Source: a virus
Virus record (IMG/VR): IMGVR_UViG_3300050343_000137
Coordinates: 1 to 56,718 of that record
DNA: 56,718 nucleotides
Reading direction: 5' to 3' (one strand)
The translations under genes were made by a program, and so were the position numbers. Under the pieces are notes generated by a model that was not told where the DNA came from, did no database searches, and was given only the letters and a program-made list of their open reading frames with translations. Numbering within the stretch: position 1 is the stretch's first letter; each line of letters begins with the position of its first letter. This document shows positions 39,168 through 46,709 of the stretch, piece by piece.

Positions 39168-40398
39168 AGATAAAGCAAATAAATTTAGAGATGCTCTAAA
39201 TTTTAAAAAAGCAGAACAAGCAGTACCAGATGAAGTTAAAAAACTAGGTTCCTTTAAAGAAGTAGACAAAGCTACAGGTTTAACTAAATTTTCTGATTTT
39301 ATTGAATCTGAAGATGTAGTTGAAAACTTTGATGATATACTTAGACATTTCAATAGAGACCCTAAAAAATATTATGTTGTAGGGAGCAGTGTAAAGTTTA
39401 GACAATGGACAGCAGCAGATGGTTCTACTGCTAATCATATTATGTGCGATATAGCATCTAAAGACCCTAATGTTAATGATGAGATATTAAAATCTTCGAA
39501 AGATGCATTAAAGAACTGGAAACCAGTACGTTTCAATGCAAAAGCCAAGGGCGATTCAAGCTTCGTAGTAATCTTAAGTGACTGGCAACTCGGTAAAAAC
39601 GAGAGAGGTGGTACTGAACAGTTAATAAAAAGAATAGAGATTGGTCTTGCTGAAACAATTTGGAGATTTAAAAATCTTTCAAAATTTACTAATTTTGATG
39701 AAATTATAGTGGCATCCTTAGGTGATATCGTCGAAGGGTGTGATGGATTCTACGCACAGCAAACTTATTCTGTCGAATATTCAGACGCTCATCAGCTACA
39801 GCTTGCTGTAACTTTGATGCAAACGGTATTGTTAGAACTAACTAAGTTGGGATTGCCAATAACATTTATCGCAGTTCCCGGGAATCATGGTGAGAATCGA
39901 AAAAATGGTAAAAGCTATACAGACTTTATGGACAATAAAGACATAGCTTTAGCTTGGTATGTTGAAAATGCTTTTAGATTTGATAAAAAAATATATAAAC
40001 AATTTAAATTTATATACCCTAACAATCTTGATGATGACATTACATTAACTTATAGCACACATGGGAATCTCTTAGGATTTGCCCATGGACACCAATTTCG
40101 TTCGGGCGGAGGGTCTTTAGCTCTGGGTAAAGCACAAGCTTGGCAAAAAAATCAAAAATATGGTGATTGGGAAGTAGGATTTGCAAACATATTGAACTAT
40201 GGTCACTTTCATCACTTTTCAGTATTAGAAGACCCACAACTTATCATTGGGGCACCAGCGCTAGACGGTGGCTCAAAATGGATTGAACAAACTCATGGAA
40301 AAAGAACTCATGCTGGTATCTTGTCTTATACAGTAGATAAAGGTGGCGCTAATAATATATATATTGCTAAGAAAAAATCACACAAAGACTTTGGCTAA
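39148..40398 (+). CDS. Calcineurin-like metallophosphoesterase (MRE11/SbcD-like nuclease?)
   Basis: 416 residues. Metal motifs in order: SDWQLGK (D-x-Q in place of the usual D-x-H), GDIVEG, PGNHGE, THGNLLGFAHGHQ, and YGHFHH near 350. Family members hydrolyse phosphodiesters, often as DNA nucleases with Mn2+. The N-terminal 110 residues are unrelated and contain VVGSSVKFRQWTAADG. Its place between tail and lysis genes suggests a late role, such as DNA-end processing; a signalling-nucleotide hydrolase is another option. Confidence 0.75.
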   Translation: MASSEDKDKANKFRDALNFKKAEQAVPDEVKKLGSFKEVDKATGLTKFSDFIESEDVVENFDDILRHFNRDPKKYYVVGSSVKFRQWTAADGSTANHIMCDIASKDPNVNDEILKSSKDALKNWKPVRFNAKAKGDSSFVVILSDWQLGKNERGGTEQLIKRIEIGLAETIWRFKNLSKFTNFDEIIVASLGDIVEGCDGFYAQQTYSVEYSDAHQLQLAVTLMQTVLLELTKLGLPITFIAVPGNHGENRKNGKSYTDFMDNKDIALAWYVENAFRFDKKIYKQFKFIYPNNLDDDITLTYSTHGNLLGFAHGHQFRSGGGSLALGKAQAWQKNQKYGDWEVGFANILNYGHFHHFSVLEDPQLIIGAPALDGGSKWIEQTHGKRTHAGILSYTVDKGGANNIYIAKKKSHKDFG

Positions 40399-40417
40399 AA
40401 AATATACAAGCATGTAA

Positions 40418-40445
40418 TTGTATTTTATAATATATATCGTATACT
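40418..40445 (+). promoter_or_regulatory. Promoter of the lysis genes
   Basis: TTGTAT (40418-40423), 16-bp spacer, TATACT (40440-40445), 22 bases before ATG 40467. A second -10-like TATAAT at 40426-40431 overlaps the spacer. It separates the amidase operon from the phosphoesterase gene. Confidence 0.6.
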
Positions 40446-40466
40446 CTAAGTAAATAAGGAGTATAA

Positions 40467-41267
40467 ATGGGTTATCATTTAATAGAAAATGAAAATCCTA
40501 ATGCTCGACTTAGGGATAACGGAAAAAAAGGAAATTATTATCCTAAGAGGTCGAGGGCTATACAGGGCATTGTAGTTCACACTGCAGAAGGTGGGAAAAA
40601 CGCATTAGGTGTTGCTAAGTATTTAGCAAGCACCGACAGAACGGCATCAGCACACGTAGTAATTGACGATGAAAACATTGTTGATTTACTTCCAGATGAC
40701 TATACAGCATTTCATGTTAGAGGTCATAATTCTAAATCTCTTGGATTAGAGATGGCGTATTATGCATCTGAATGGGGTACTGACAAAGAATACGAAGATT
40801 CTGTAATCAAGTTATCAGCTAAATGGTGTGCAGAGAAATCAAACCTTTACGACATCCCTATGAGGAGAATCAGTCTAGATGATTGGTTTAAAGGAGTTAA
40901 AGGTTTTATATCACACGCTGAATTAGACCCAGACAGAAGAACAGACCCGGGAATAAACTTTCCTTGGGAGCAGTTCTTTACTGTTATGAAGGGTAAAGCA
41001 TACAGAAAAGCACAAAGGCAAGCACCTAAATGGTATGGTAGAATATTTATAGTGCAGTCTCCATATGTTAAAGGTGATGATGTTGCTCAGTGGCAAGATG
41101 CTGCTGGAGGATTATCTGCTGATGGAATTTATGGAAAAAATTCAGCTTTAAGATGTAAAGAAGTACAAAAAATTTCTGGTTTAGTTCCAGATGGCATAGT
41201 GGGTCCACAAACTTGGTATGCAACATTTGGTATGCCAGAAGATGTTAAAAACGGAGTAATTATATGA
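40467..41267 (+). CDS. N-acetylmuramoyl-L-alanine amidase with peptidoglycan-binding domain (endolysin)
   Basis: 266 residues. Amidase_2/PGRP-type domain 1-165: IVVHTAEGGKNALGVAKYL (zinc His), SAHVVIDD, FHVRGHNSKSLGLEM, and FISHAELDPDRRTDPG with the second zinc His and the DPG metal/catalytic turn. C-terminal domain about 200-258 (GDDVAQWQDAAGGLSADGIYGKNS...GIVGPQTW) is a PG_binding_1 repeat. Cleaves the stem peptide from murein during lysis. TGA of this gene overlaps the next ATG. Confidence 0.88.
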   Translation: MGYHLIENENPNARLRDNGKKGNYYPKRSRAIQGIVVHTAEGGKNALGVAKYLASTDRTASAHVVIDDENIVDLLPDDYTAFHVRGHNSKSLGLEMAYYASEWGTDKEYEDSVIKLSAKWCAEKSNLYDIPMRRISLDDWFKGVKGFISHAELDPDRRTDPGINFPWEQFFTVMKGKAYRKAQRQAPKWYGRIFIVQSPYVKGDDVAQWQDAAGGLSADGIYGKNSALRCKEVQKISGLVPDGIVGPQTWYATFGMPEDVKNGVII

Positions 41268-41842
41268 AATTAGAAGTAATAAGATACAGCTCCCAAAACG
41301 ATTCGACTTTGGGACTACTGTTTGATGTAACACACGGTAAACGACAATTCCTTTGTTACACCATTGAAGATGAATACAGAAGTGTAAAAAAGATGCATGA
41401 GACTCGCATCCCAGAAGGAAGTTATAAATTAAGCCTTAGAAAAGAGGGTGGTTTTCACTCACGTTACCTTAAGAAGTATGGTGCGAATTTTCACAAAGGT
41501 ATGATTTATGTAAACAAAGTTCCTAATTTCGAGTACGTGCTTTGGCATGTGGGGAATTACGAAACTAACACATCGGGCTGTCTCCTGCTAGGAAATTCTT
41601 CAAGCGAAAATATATCTGATAAAAAAGGATATATCGGGGCATCCGTAGCTGCGTACAAACGTGTCTACCCACTTGTAAGAGATGCAATACTAAAAGGTGA
41701 AGAAGTCACTGTCACATATGTTGACTTTGACTACGTGATGGGAAAGCCAACAGTAAAAGTAAAACCACTTAAGCCTAAAAAGCCTTACAACAAGGCTAAT
41801 GCAAAACGCATTATGGGTCGTATTGGTGGAAAATTAAAATAG
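41264..41842 (+). CDS. DUF5675-like protein (possible cell-wall enzyme)
   Basis: 192 residues. YTIEDEYRSVKKMHETRIPEGSYKL, YGANFHKGMIYVNKVPNFEYVLWHVGNYETNTSGCLLLG: the IPEG-Y, VP-F, IH/WH-GN, T-GC-L order of DUF5675, found in many phage lysis regions. His and Cys in WHVGN and SGCLL could be catalytic (L,D-transpeptidase-like). The basic C-terminus may bind the wall. Overlaps the amidase gene by 4 bases. Confidence 0.7.
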   Translation: MKLEVIRYSSQNDSTLGLLFDVTHGKRQFLCYTIEDEYRSVKKMHETRIPEGSYKLSLRKEGGFHSRYLKKYGANFHKGMIYVNKVPNFEYVLWHVGNYETNTSGCLLLGNSSSENISDKKGYIGASVAAYKRVYPLVRDAILKGEEVTVTYVDFDYVMGKPTVKVKPLKPKKPYNKANAKRIMGRIGGKLK

Positions 41843-41850
41843 GAGATAAA

Positions 41851-42063
41851 ATGCCAGATTATTGGAGAACAGCCTTAATAAGAGCGGGACGTACATTTGC
41901 ACAAACATTTGTTGCAGTTCTTATGGCTAACCAAGCAGGAATGTTTGAAGCAGATACAGTTATGGCTGCAACCATAGCCGGTGCTTCAGCAGCAGTTTCT
42001 GCAATTCAAAATGCGTTGGAAGACGCACCATTTCCATTTATGTCAAAAATTCCTAAGGGATAA
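41851..42063 (+). CDS. Holin, r1t-like
   Basis: 70 residues. ALIRAGRTFAQTFVAVLMAN and TVMAATIAGASAAVSAIQNAL form two hydrophobic segments; the R-A-x-R-T-x-A-Q-T opening is typical of r1t-type holins found in actinobacterial and lactococcal phages. Forms the lesion that lets the amidase reach the wall. AGGAG at 41841-41845. Confidence 0.65.
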   Translation: MPDYWRTALIRAGRTFAQTFVAVLMANQAGMFEADTVMAATIAGASAAVSAIQNALEDAPFPFMSKIPKG

Positions 42064-42072
42064 TTTTTCGAC

Positions 42073-42078
42073 TATAAT
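42073..42078 (+). promoter_or_regulatory. -10 element (TATAAT) before the secreted FN3 protein
   Basis: TATAAT 10 bases after the holin stop; expected start near 42085-42088, which would place the terminator-like hairpin of 42090-42114 at the very 5' end of the RNA. The -35 is weak, so the call is moderate. Confidence 0.5.
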
Positions 42079-42089
42079 AGATTAAGATG

Positions 42090-42114
42090 GGGACGTTTTA
42101 TACGTCCCTTTCTT
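42090..42114 (+). terminator. Terminator hairpin abutting a start codon
   Basis: GGGACG (42090-42095), loop TTTTATA, CGTCCC (42103-42108), T-run TTTCTT, and then immediately ATG 42115. It terminates the lysis transcript. Because the ATG begins at the last T, and a -10 precedes the hairpin, it may also attenuate expression of the next gene. No Shine-Dalgarno is present. Confidence 0.75.
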
Positions 42115-44481
42115 ATGCGTAAAGGGGCAAATATTTTAAATAAAATCAATACATTTTTTCGTTTACTTATAGTAGGTTTACTTATTTACCCTATGCCTAT
42201 TGCTATGGGTGCAGAAGTAACAGTCAGTGAAAATTTTAATGATTTAAATTATCAAGCAGGTTTAACTGTTAGTGGTGGTAATCAAGCTGCATATATTTAT
42301 GCAGGCGAACAAGATAGGTATGGAACGACAGGTAGTTCATTGGGAATTACAAGTGGCACTTATTCTTTTGAATTTTCTAGTGACATTGATGTATATGAAG
42401 TAGGTTTTGTTGTAGGTGCAGTAAATTATGCTTGGTCTATCAAGTGGTATTACGCTGATGGAACAGATGAAACTGTAAGTAAGAACGCACAAAACAACCA
42501 AAACTTAGATAATATGTATGAAACTATCTACAAGTCATACACTGATTACAATGCTGTAGCAGAAAACACAGATAAATTTATCACAAAGTTTGAAGTTATA
42601 TTATCTGATTTATCAGTATTAGATACTTTATATTGGCAATATGATGACTCAACTTCTACTGGTAGCTTTGCTACTACAACTACTACAACAACAACTGTAT
42701 TGACAAGTGGTATCGGAGACCCAGCTAATCTAACTGTTTCTGCTAATTTACATAACGGTAGTATATCTATTGACTGGGATGCAGCAACAGGATATCAAAC
42801 TAATGCCGAAAGATACGCAGTAGCTTTTAGTAATGACAACTTCCAAAGTATGAACTATGCAGTGGCAACAGGTAATGTCGGAAGTGCTAATGCTTTAAAT
42901 ACAGAATATACATTTACTAAAACATATTTAGATTCAGAGTTTGATGCAGGCGATACTATTTACTTTAAGGTAAGAGCAGACAATGATACAAACTCTCAAT
43001 ACTCTAACTGGACTTCTATAGCTAGTTATACAATACAAGATGTAGCTAGTGGTGTTACAAATGTAGCAATTACAAATAATGAATACCAAGGCTTAAAGCT
43101 TGGTTGGACACAACCTAATACAGGCTGGTCAACTGTAGAGTCGTATAGAATTGAATATAAACTTTCTAGCGAAGATACTTATACAGGTATAGACATTGCA
43201 GATGTATCAACTGTTTCATACTTAATAGAAGATATATCAGCAGGAACCTATGACTTTGTTGTTTACTCTTGTACAGACAATGGTAGCTATTGTCACGGAG
43301 GACAAGCAGGTCCAGTAACTAATTATGAAGTGTTATCTACTACTGCTGTTACTACTACAACTACTACTACAATTTATGTAGCACCTCCTCCACCTCCTCC
43401 ACCTCCTCCTCCAGCTCCAGAAGAGATTATTGTTGATGTAAAAGTAGAAGGTGTTGATAAGACGTATACACAAGCAGATGTTAATGATGGAACTATTGAG
43501 CGTGACCAAGAGCGTATAGATAATGAAAAAGAGTTTGGTTGCTTTATGACTAATGTTGCTTTAGAGCGCGGCGATTGTGAAGGATATAATATTGCTTTGT
43601 ACAACTCTACTACGACCACTACTATCCCCGAAATTATAGAAGAAGAGGTTGTTGAAGAAGAGATTCTTGATGATACAATTACAGAAAAGGATGATATTTT
43701 AGATGATAAAGATACTAAAAAAGATGAAATTACAGATAAAGAGTTATTACCGGATGATGAAATTCCAATCCTTGATGACGAAATCTTTATTGAAGAAGAA
43801 ATATTTGATGATTCTGAAGAGGTTATTACCGACGGAGAGTTGGTTGAAGATAATGTTGAAGAGCCAATTAAAGAAGAAACCCTAGAAGATTTACCTATTG
43901 TAGAAGAGATAATAGAGGATATACCCTCAGTTGAAGAAACTATAATAGAAGTTATGGAAGTTATAGAAATTCCAGAACAAGACAATACAGAAACTGCACC
44001 AAAAATTAATGTTAGTACATTGACTGAAGTGCAAAAAGAGGTTGTTCAAGAACAGGTAACTAAAGTTACTAAAGCTGAAGATGTCCAGAATATGTCTCAA
44101 GAAGAGAAAACTGTTGCAGCTGCAGCTCTTGGTGTTCAAGAAGAAGAGCTAGAAATTGTTGCTGAATTGTCTGAAAATGATGAGAGTGTATCACAAGCGG
44201 TTGAAGAGTTCGTTGAAAGAGCTTCTGAAGTTCCAGAAGGTAACGAATATACTTTAGCTGATGCGATTACCGAGGTACAAGTAGAAGCTTTCCTTGAGAA
44301 TCCTTTACAAGAGTTAACCGACATAAGTATCGAAGAATTTGCAGAAAATTTAGCAAATGTTAGTGAAATAGGTAACGATATGACTAATGACCAAAAAGAA
44401 AAAGCTCAAGAAGTTGTAGTCCCAGTTATAATTGCTTCACAAATTATTGCTCAAGCAGGTTCGTTAATGAGGAGATTTTAA
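42115..44481 (+). CDS. Secreted FN3 protein with Thr, Pro and acidic linkers
   Basis: 788 residues. A basic N-terminus, hydrophobic core (FFRLLIVGLLIYPMPIAMGA) and AMGA cleavage site form a signal peptide, about residues 1-33. A beta domain, then TTTTTTTV linker, FN3-like domain about 198-310 (LTVSANLHNGSISIDWD), second FN3 about 312-405 (GLKLGWTQPNTGW), Thr linker, ten prolines, a C...C loop (FGCFMTNVALERGDCEGYN), a strongly acidic region about 495-650 and a helical Ala/Glu C-terminus. A secretion signal on a structural-size phage protein is unusual; it may act on the host surface. Start uncertain because no ribosome site is visible. Confidence 0.7.
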   Translation: MRKGANILNKINTFFRLLIVGLLIYPMPIAMGAEVTVSENFNDLNYQAGLTVSGGNQAAYIYAGEQDRYGTTGSSLGITSGTYSFEFSSDIDVYEVGFVVGAVNYAWSIKWYYADGTDETVSKNAQNNQNLDNMYETIYKSYTDYNAVAENTDKFITKFEVILSDLSVLDTLYWQYDDSTSTGSFATTTTTTTTVLTSGIGDPANLTVSANLHNGSISIDWDAATGYQTNAERYAVAFSNDNFQSMNYAVATGNVGSANALNTEYTFTKTYLDSEFDAGDTIYFKVRADNDTNSQYSNWTSIASYTIQDVASGVTNVAITNNEYQGLKLGWTQPNTGWSTVESYRIEYKLSSEDTYTGIDIADVSTVSYLIEDISAGTYDFVVYSCTDNGSYCHGGQAGPVTNYEVLSTTAVTTTTTTTIYVAPPPPPPPPPPAPEEIIVDVKVEGVDKTYTQADVNDGTIERDQERIDNEKEFGCFMTNVALERGDCEGYNIALYNSTTTTTIPEIIEEEVVEEEILDDTITEKDDILDDKDTKKDEITDKELLPDDEIPILDDEIFIEEEIFDDSEEVITDGELVEDNVEEPIKEETLEDLPIVEEIIEDIPSVEETIIEVMEVIEIPEQDNTETAPKINVSTLTEVQKEVVQEQVTKVTKAEDVQNMSQEEKTVAAAALGVQEEELEIVAELSENDESVSQAVEEFVERASEVPEGNEYTLADAITEVQVEAFLENPLQELTDISIEEFAENLANVSEIGNDMTNDQKEKAQEVVVPVIIASQIIAQAGSLMRRF

Positions 44482-44673
44482 GTGAGTAAAATTATAAATA
44501 AAGTATATACAAAGATAAAAGCAATTATGAAAGAATCTGTATCTCAGATTTTTACATTGCTAGGTTTTTTTATTGCTTGGTTAACACTTACAGGCAGTGC
44601 GAAAGATGTTGTAGGAATAGCTATATTATTTTCTATTACAGTTTGGTTGCTAACAATAAACTGGAGAGATTAA
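44482..44673 (+). CDS. Small membrane protein (possible holin partner)
   Basis: 63 residues from GTG 44482, directly after the previous stop with GAGGAG nearby. Two hydrophobic helices: IFTLLGFFIAWLTLTGSA and VVGIAILFSITVWLLTI, amphipathic basic N-terminus. Lies one base before the next small membrane gene. Holin or antiholin are likely roles. Confidence 0.6.
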   Translation: MSKIINKVYTKIKAIMKESVSQIFTLLGFFIAWLTLTGSAKDVVGIAILFSITVWLLTINWRD

Positions 44674-44674
44674 T

Positions 44675-44935
44675 ATGAAATCGTCAATGACAGTATTTCA
44701 AAAATTAAAAATAATCTTAGCAAGAATGATTGCTGTATTTGTAGCAAATGGATTAGCAGTTATCGGGGCAGGTAGTCTTATAGGTGTTGATATAATTAGT
44801 TCAATACTTTTAGCTGGTTCATTAGGAGTAATCAAAGTTGCTGAATCATTAGCAAGAGCTTATATCGACGATGGCAAGATAACTCTAGAAGAAATCAACG
44901 AAAGTTTCGCTATAATGGAGAAGAAGAAGAAATAA
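44675..44935 (+). CDS. Holin-like membrane protein
   Basis: 86 residues: ARMIAVFVANGLAVIGAGSLIGV and ISSILLAGSLGVIKVAESLARAYI are two hydrophobic helices; then a basic/acidic tail EEINESFAIMEKKKK. A strong candidate for a second r1t-like holin by layout. Next gene begins three bases downstream. Confidence 0.6.
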   Translation: MKSSMTVFQKLKIILARMIAVFVANGLAVIGAGSLIGVDIISSILLAGSLGVIKVAESLARAYIDDGKITLEEINESFAIMEKKKK

Positions 44936-44937
44936 TT

Positions 44938-45027
44938 ATGTGTAAAATTTACAAAAAATCTGACCAGAGCTATATTCAAATTTGCAACTGCAAATATGGC
45001 TCAGAAAACTGTGAGGTAAAAAACTAA
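44938..45027 (+). CDS. 29-residue Cys-rich mini-protein
   Basis: MCKIYKKSDQSYIQICNCK and YGSENCEVKN; four cysteines in 29 residues. Stop overlaps the next ATG (TAATG), three bases after the preceding stop; translational coupling supports it as real. Pattern recalls 12781-12903. Confidence 0.5.
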   Translation: MCKIYKKSDQSYIQICNCKYGSENCEVKN

Positions 45028-45227
45028 TGTCTGAACATAAGCATATAAGTAACAACGGTTTAACTCAGAAAGAAATGTTATTAATGGTTTTAGAAGGTCA
45101 AGAAAAAATTAACGAACGCATTGACTCGCTTCACGAAAAGGTCAATACAAAAATGTCAAGACAGGAATTTACAGGACTATTTGTGGGCTTTGCAGCCTTA
45201 GCAGCAGTAGTCAATCAATTAATGTAG
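45027..45227 (+). CDS. Small protein, coiled coil plus C-terminal membrane segment
   Basis: 66 residues: EMLLMVLEGQEKINERIDSL and HEKVNTKMSRQE form a coiled coil, then FTGLFVGFAALAAVVNQLM is a transmembrane helix. It resembles DUF-type small phage membrane proteins associated with holins. Confidence 0.6.
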   Translation: MSEHKHISNNGLTQKEMLLMVLEGQEKINERIDSLHEKVNTKMSRQEFTGLFVGFAALAAVVNQLM

Positions 45228-45250
45228 TCAACAACCCAAGGGGGTTTTAA

Positions 45251-45388
45251 ATGACCGAAATCATATTAGTACTTACAGTCTCACTCACATCTATTGGTGT
45301 ATTAGTTTGGCTAGCAGTGCTTTCTACAAGATTAATAAAAGAATTTATACCAATAGTACAGGAGATTTTAGATGAGAAAAAGAATTAA
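45251..45388 (+). CDS. 45-residue single-pass membrane protein
   Basis: MTEIILVLTVSLTSIGVLVW followed by LAVLSTRLIKEFIPIVQE: one long hydrophobic helix, then an amphipathic tail. Eleven bases upstream is AAGGGGG. It overlaps the next ORF by 17 bases. Spanin or holin accessory is possible. Confidence 0.45.
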   Translation: MTEIILVLTVSLTSIGVLVWLAVLSTRLIKEFIPIVQEILDEKKN

Positions 45389-45512
45389 TAGATGTGATGA
45401 GTGTAAAGAACCACTCAAGAACATACAAAATAATCAGTGGATGTGCGACCAAAGTCCTAAAAAGTGTAATGCTTCAGCAAAAGTTATATTTATACACGAA
45501 GAAGAAGAATGA
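45372..45512 (+). CDS. 46-residue zinc-finger-like mini-protein
   Basis: MRKRINRCDECKEPLKNIQ, then WMCDQSPKKCNASAK: CxxC plus C-x6-C. Starts inside the previous gene (ribosome site GGAGAT at 45361-45366) and ends in an ATGA overlap. One of several similar proteins in this window. Confidence 0.5.
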   Translation: MRKRINRCDECKEPLKNIQNNQWMCDQSPKKCNASAKVIFIHEEEE

Positions 45513-45781
45513 AAGATAAATGGCGTTTTGCTGCGTTAATAGTTTATCTAGTTATATGTGTGTACGACTTTATGCTAGTTCCTATATATTACGGAATAGC
45601 AAGAATGGATTTAGATTTAGCTGACTATATGCAGTATCTAACTCTTATAGAAGACCCATTAGTACAAATGGAATATCTAAAGAAACTTGTATCACAACAC
45701 GAACCATTCACTCTTCAAGGTGGCGGATTGTTTCACTTATCATTCGGTGCAATACTTACAGCTAGTACACTTAAGACATGA
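45509..45781 (+). CDS. Membrane protein, probable 3-TM holin family
   Basis: 90 residues: WRFAALIVYLVICVYDFML and VPIYYGIARM form the first pair, then a helical loop (DYMQYLTLIEDPLV) and FTLQGGGLFHLSFGAILTAS. The GGGLFHLxFGAIL pattern recurs in marine phage holin-like proteins. ATGA overlaps on both sides. Confidence 0.6.
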   Translation: MKDKWRFAALIVYLVICVYDFMLVPIYYGIARMDLDLADYMQYLTLIEDPLVQMEYLKKLVSQHEPFTLQGGGLFHLSFGAILTASTLKT

Positions 45782-45867
45782 GCGAATGGGTTATTATTCT
45801 ATTTTGTACTGGGTTACTGTATGTAGCCTCATATATTGGTTCTGGAAAGAAATTCAAAAATAAATGA
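45778..45867 (+). CDS. 29-residue single-pass membrane mini-protein
   Basis: MSEWVIILFCTGLLYVASYI followed by GSGKKFKNK: one transmembrane helix and a basic tail. ATGA overlaps on both ends. Antiholin- or spanin-like size, function unknown. Confidence 0.45.
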   Translation: MSEWVIILFCTGLLYVASYIGSGKKFKNK

Positions 45868-46037
45868 ATGTGCCATCTCAAGCAAATTTTCATATAAAAT
45901 ACCCATCAACACAACCAGACTGTCCCATTTGTAATACCAGTCTATTAGAGATACATGCAGGTTTGTATTGTGATAACTCAAAATGTATGGGGTATAAGCA
46001 AAAAGTAGTAGCTTGTTGTGAAGGTGGTGCTTGTTAA
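45864..46037 (+). CDS. 57-residue zinc ribbon mini-protein
   Basis: DCPICNTSLLEIHAGLYCDN, SKCMGYKQKVVACCEGGAC: a double-knuckle zinc ribbon (CPIC/CDNSKC) plus a CC-x3-C tail. Overlaps the preceding ORF by ATGA. The HAGLYCxxxxCMGY core matches a small phage zinc ribbon type I have seen repeatedly; function unknown. Confidence 0.6.
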   Translation: MNVPSQANFHIKYPSTQPDCPICNTSLLEIHAGLYCDNSKCMGYKQKVVACCEGGAC

Positions 46038-46039
46038 TT

Positions 46040-46071
46040 AGAAAAGCCTCCTACACAGTGGAGACTTTTCT
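46040..46071. terminator. Hairpin, possibly bidirectional terminator
   Basis: AGAAAAGCCTCC (46040-46051) and GGAGACTTTTCT (46060-46071) with one mismatch, loop of eight bases. The A-rich and T-rich arms give a U-rich 3' arm on both strands. Ends the mini-protein operon. Confidence 0.6.
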
Positions 46072-46214
46072 GTAAGTATTTGCTTTGAATAAGCTTCTAA
46101 TCATGAATTAGCATCTTACTATGGCATATACCGTAGACGAATATATAAAAATATAATACTCTTGTTCTATATATATGTAGGAAAATAAAAAACTTTTCCC
46201 CTATTTAGTATATT

Positions 46215-46382
46215 ATGAACAAAAAATGTATTTTATGTGGCAAAAGACCACAATTAAATGAAAGATATAATTACTGTAACTCTTGTTTACATATTGAGTG
46301 CCGTATATGTGGAAAATGTTCTTTAGGAATGTTGGAGATATTAGATGGTAGAATATGTAATATATGTATTACTACAAAATAG
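46215..46382 (+). CDS. 55-residue tandem zinc ribbon protein
   Basis: CILCGKRPQ, YCNSCLHIEC, CRICGKCSLG and CNICITTK: ten cysteines in CxxC-type pairs, able to bind two to three zinc ions. Overlaps the nuclease start by 19 bases, so probably expressed with it. Unknown role. Confidence 0.6.
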   Translation: MNKKCILCGKRPQLNERYNYCNSCLHIECRICGKCSLGMLEILDGRICNICITTK

Positions 46383-46705
46383 AAATTTTAAGAGTAGTAG
46401 ATGGGGACACAGTAGATGTTAGAATTGATTTGGGTTTTAATGTGTGGCACAAATGTCGTGTTCGACTCATGGGCATTAATGCTCCAGAATCACGAACAAG
46501 AGATTTGGAAGAGAAAGCAAGAGGGCTGGCTGCAAAAGATTGGCTTATAAAAGAGTTAGAAAGTTCAGAAGTCCAAATGCAATCACACGGAACTGGAAAA
46601 TACGGTAGAGTTCTAGGAACTCTAATAATAGATGATGTAGATATCAACCAAAAGATGGTAGATAAAGGACACGCTATTTGGTATGACGGCGGTTCACGCT
46701 CATAA
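46364..46705 (+). CDS. Staphylococcal-type nuclease (SNase family)
   Basis: 113 residues. RVVDGDTVDVRIDLGF (metal-binding Asp), CRVRLMGINAPESR (Arg, then metal-coordinating/general-base Glu), and HGTGKYGRVLGTLII (second Arg) are the SNase signature; QKMVDKGHAIWYDG is the closing segment. No signal peptide, so intracellular. A Ca2+-dependent sugar-nonspecific nuclease that could degrade host nucleic acid or tidy packaging intermediates. Confidence 0.85.
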   Translation: MYYYKIEILRVVDGDTVDVRIDLGFNVWHKCRVRLMGINAPESRTRDLEEKARGLAAKDWLIKELESSEVQMQSHGTGKYGRVLGTLIIDDVDINQKMVDKGHAIWYDGGSRS

Positions 46706-46709
46706 AACT

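Noticed and set aside
43374-43985. Minus-strand Ser-rich 203-codon frame
   Set aside because: Mirror of the acidic and proline-rich part of the secreted protein; no start signal.
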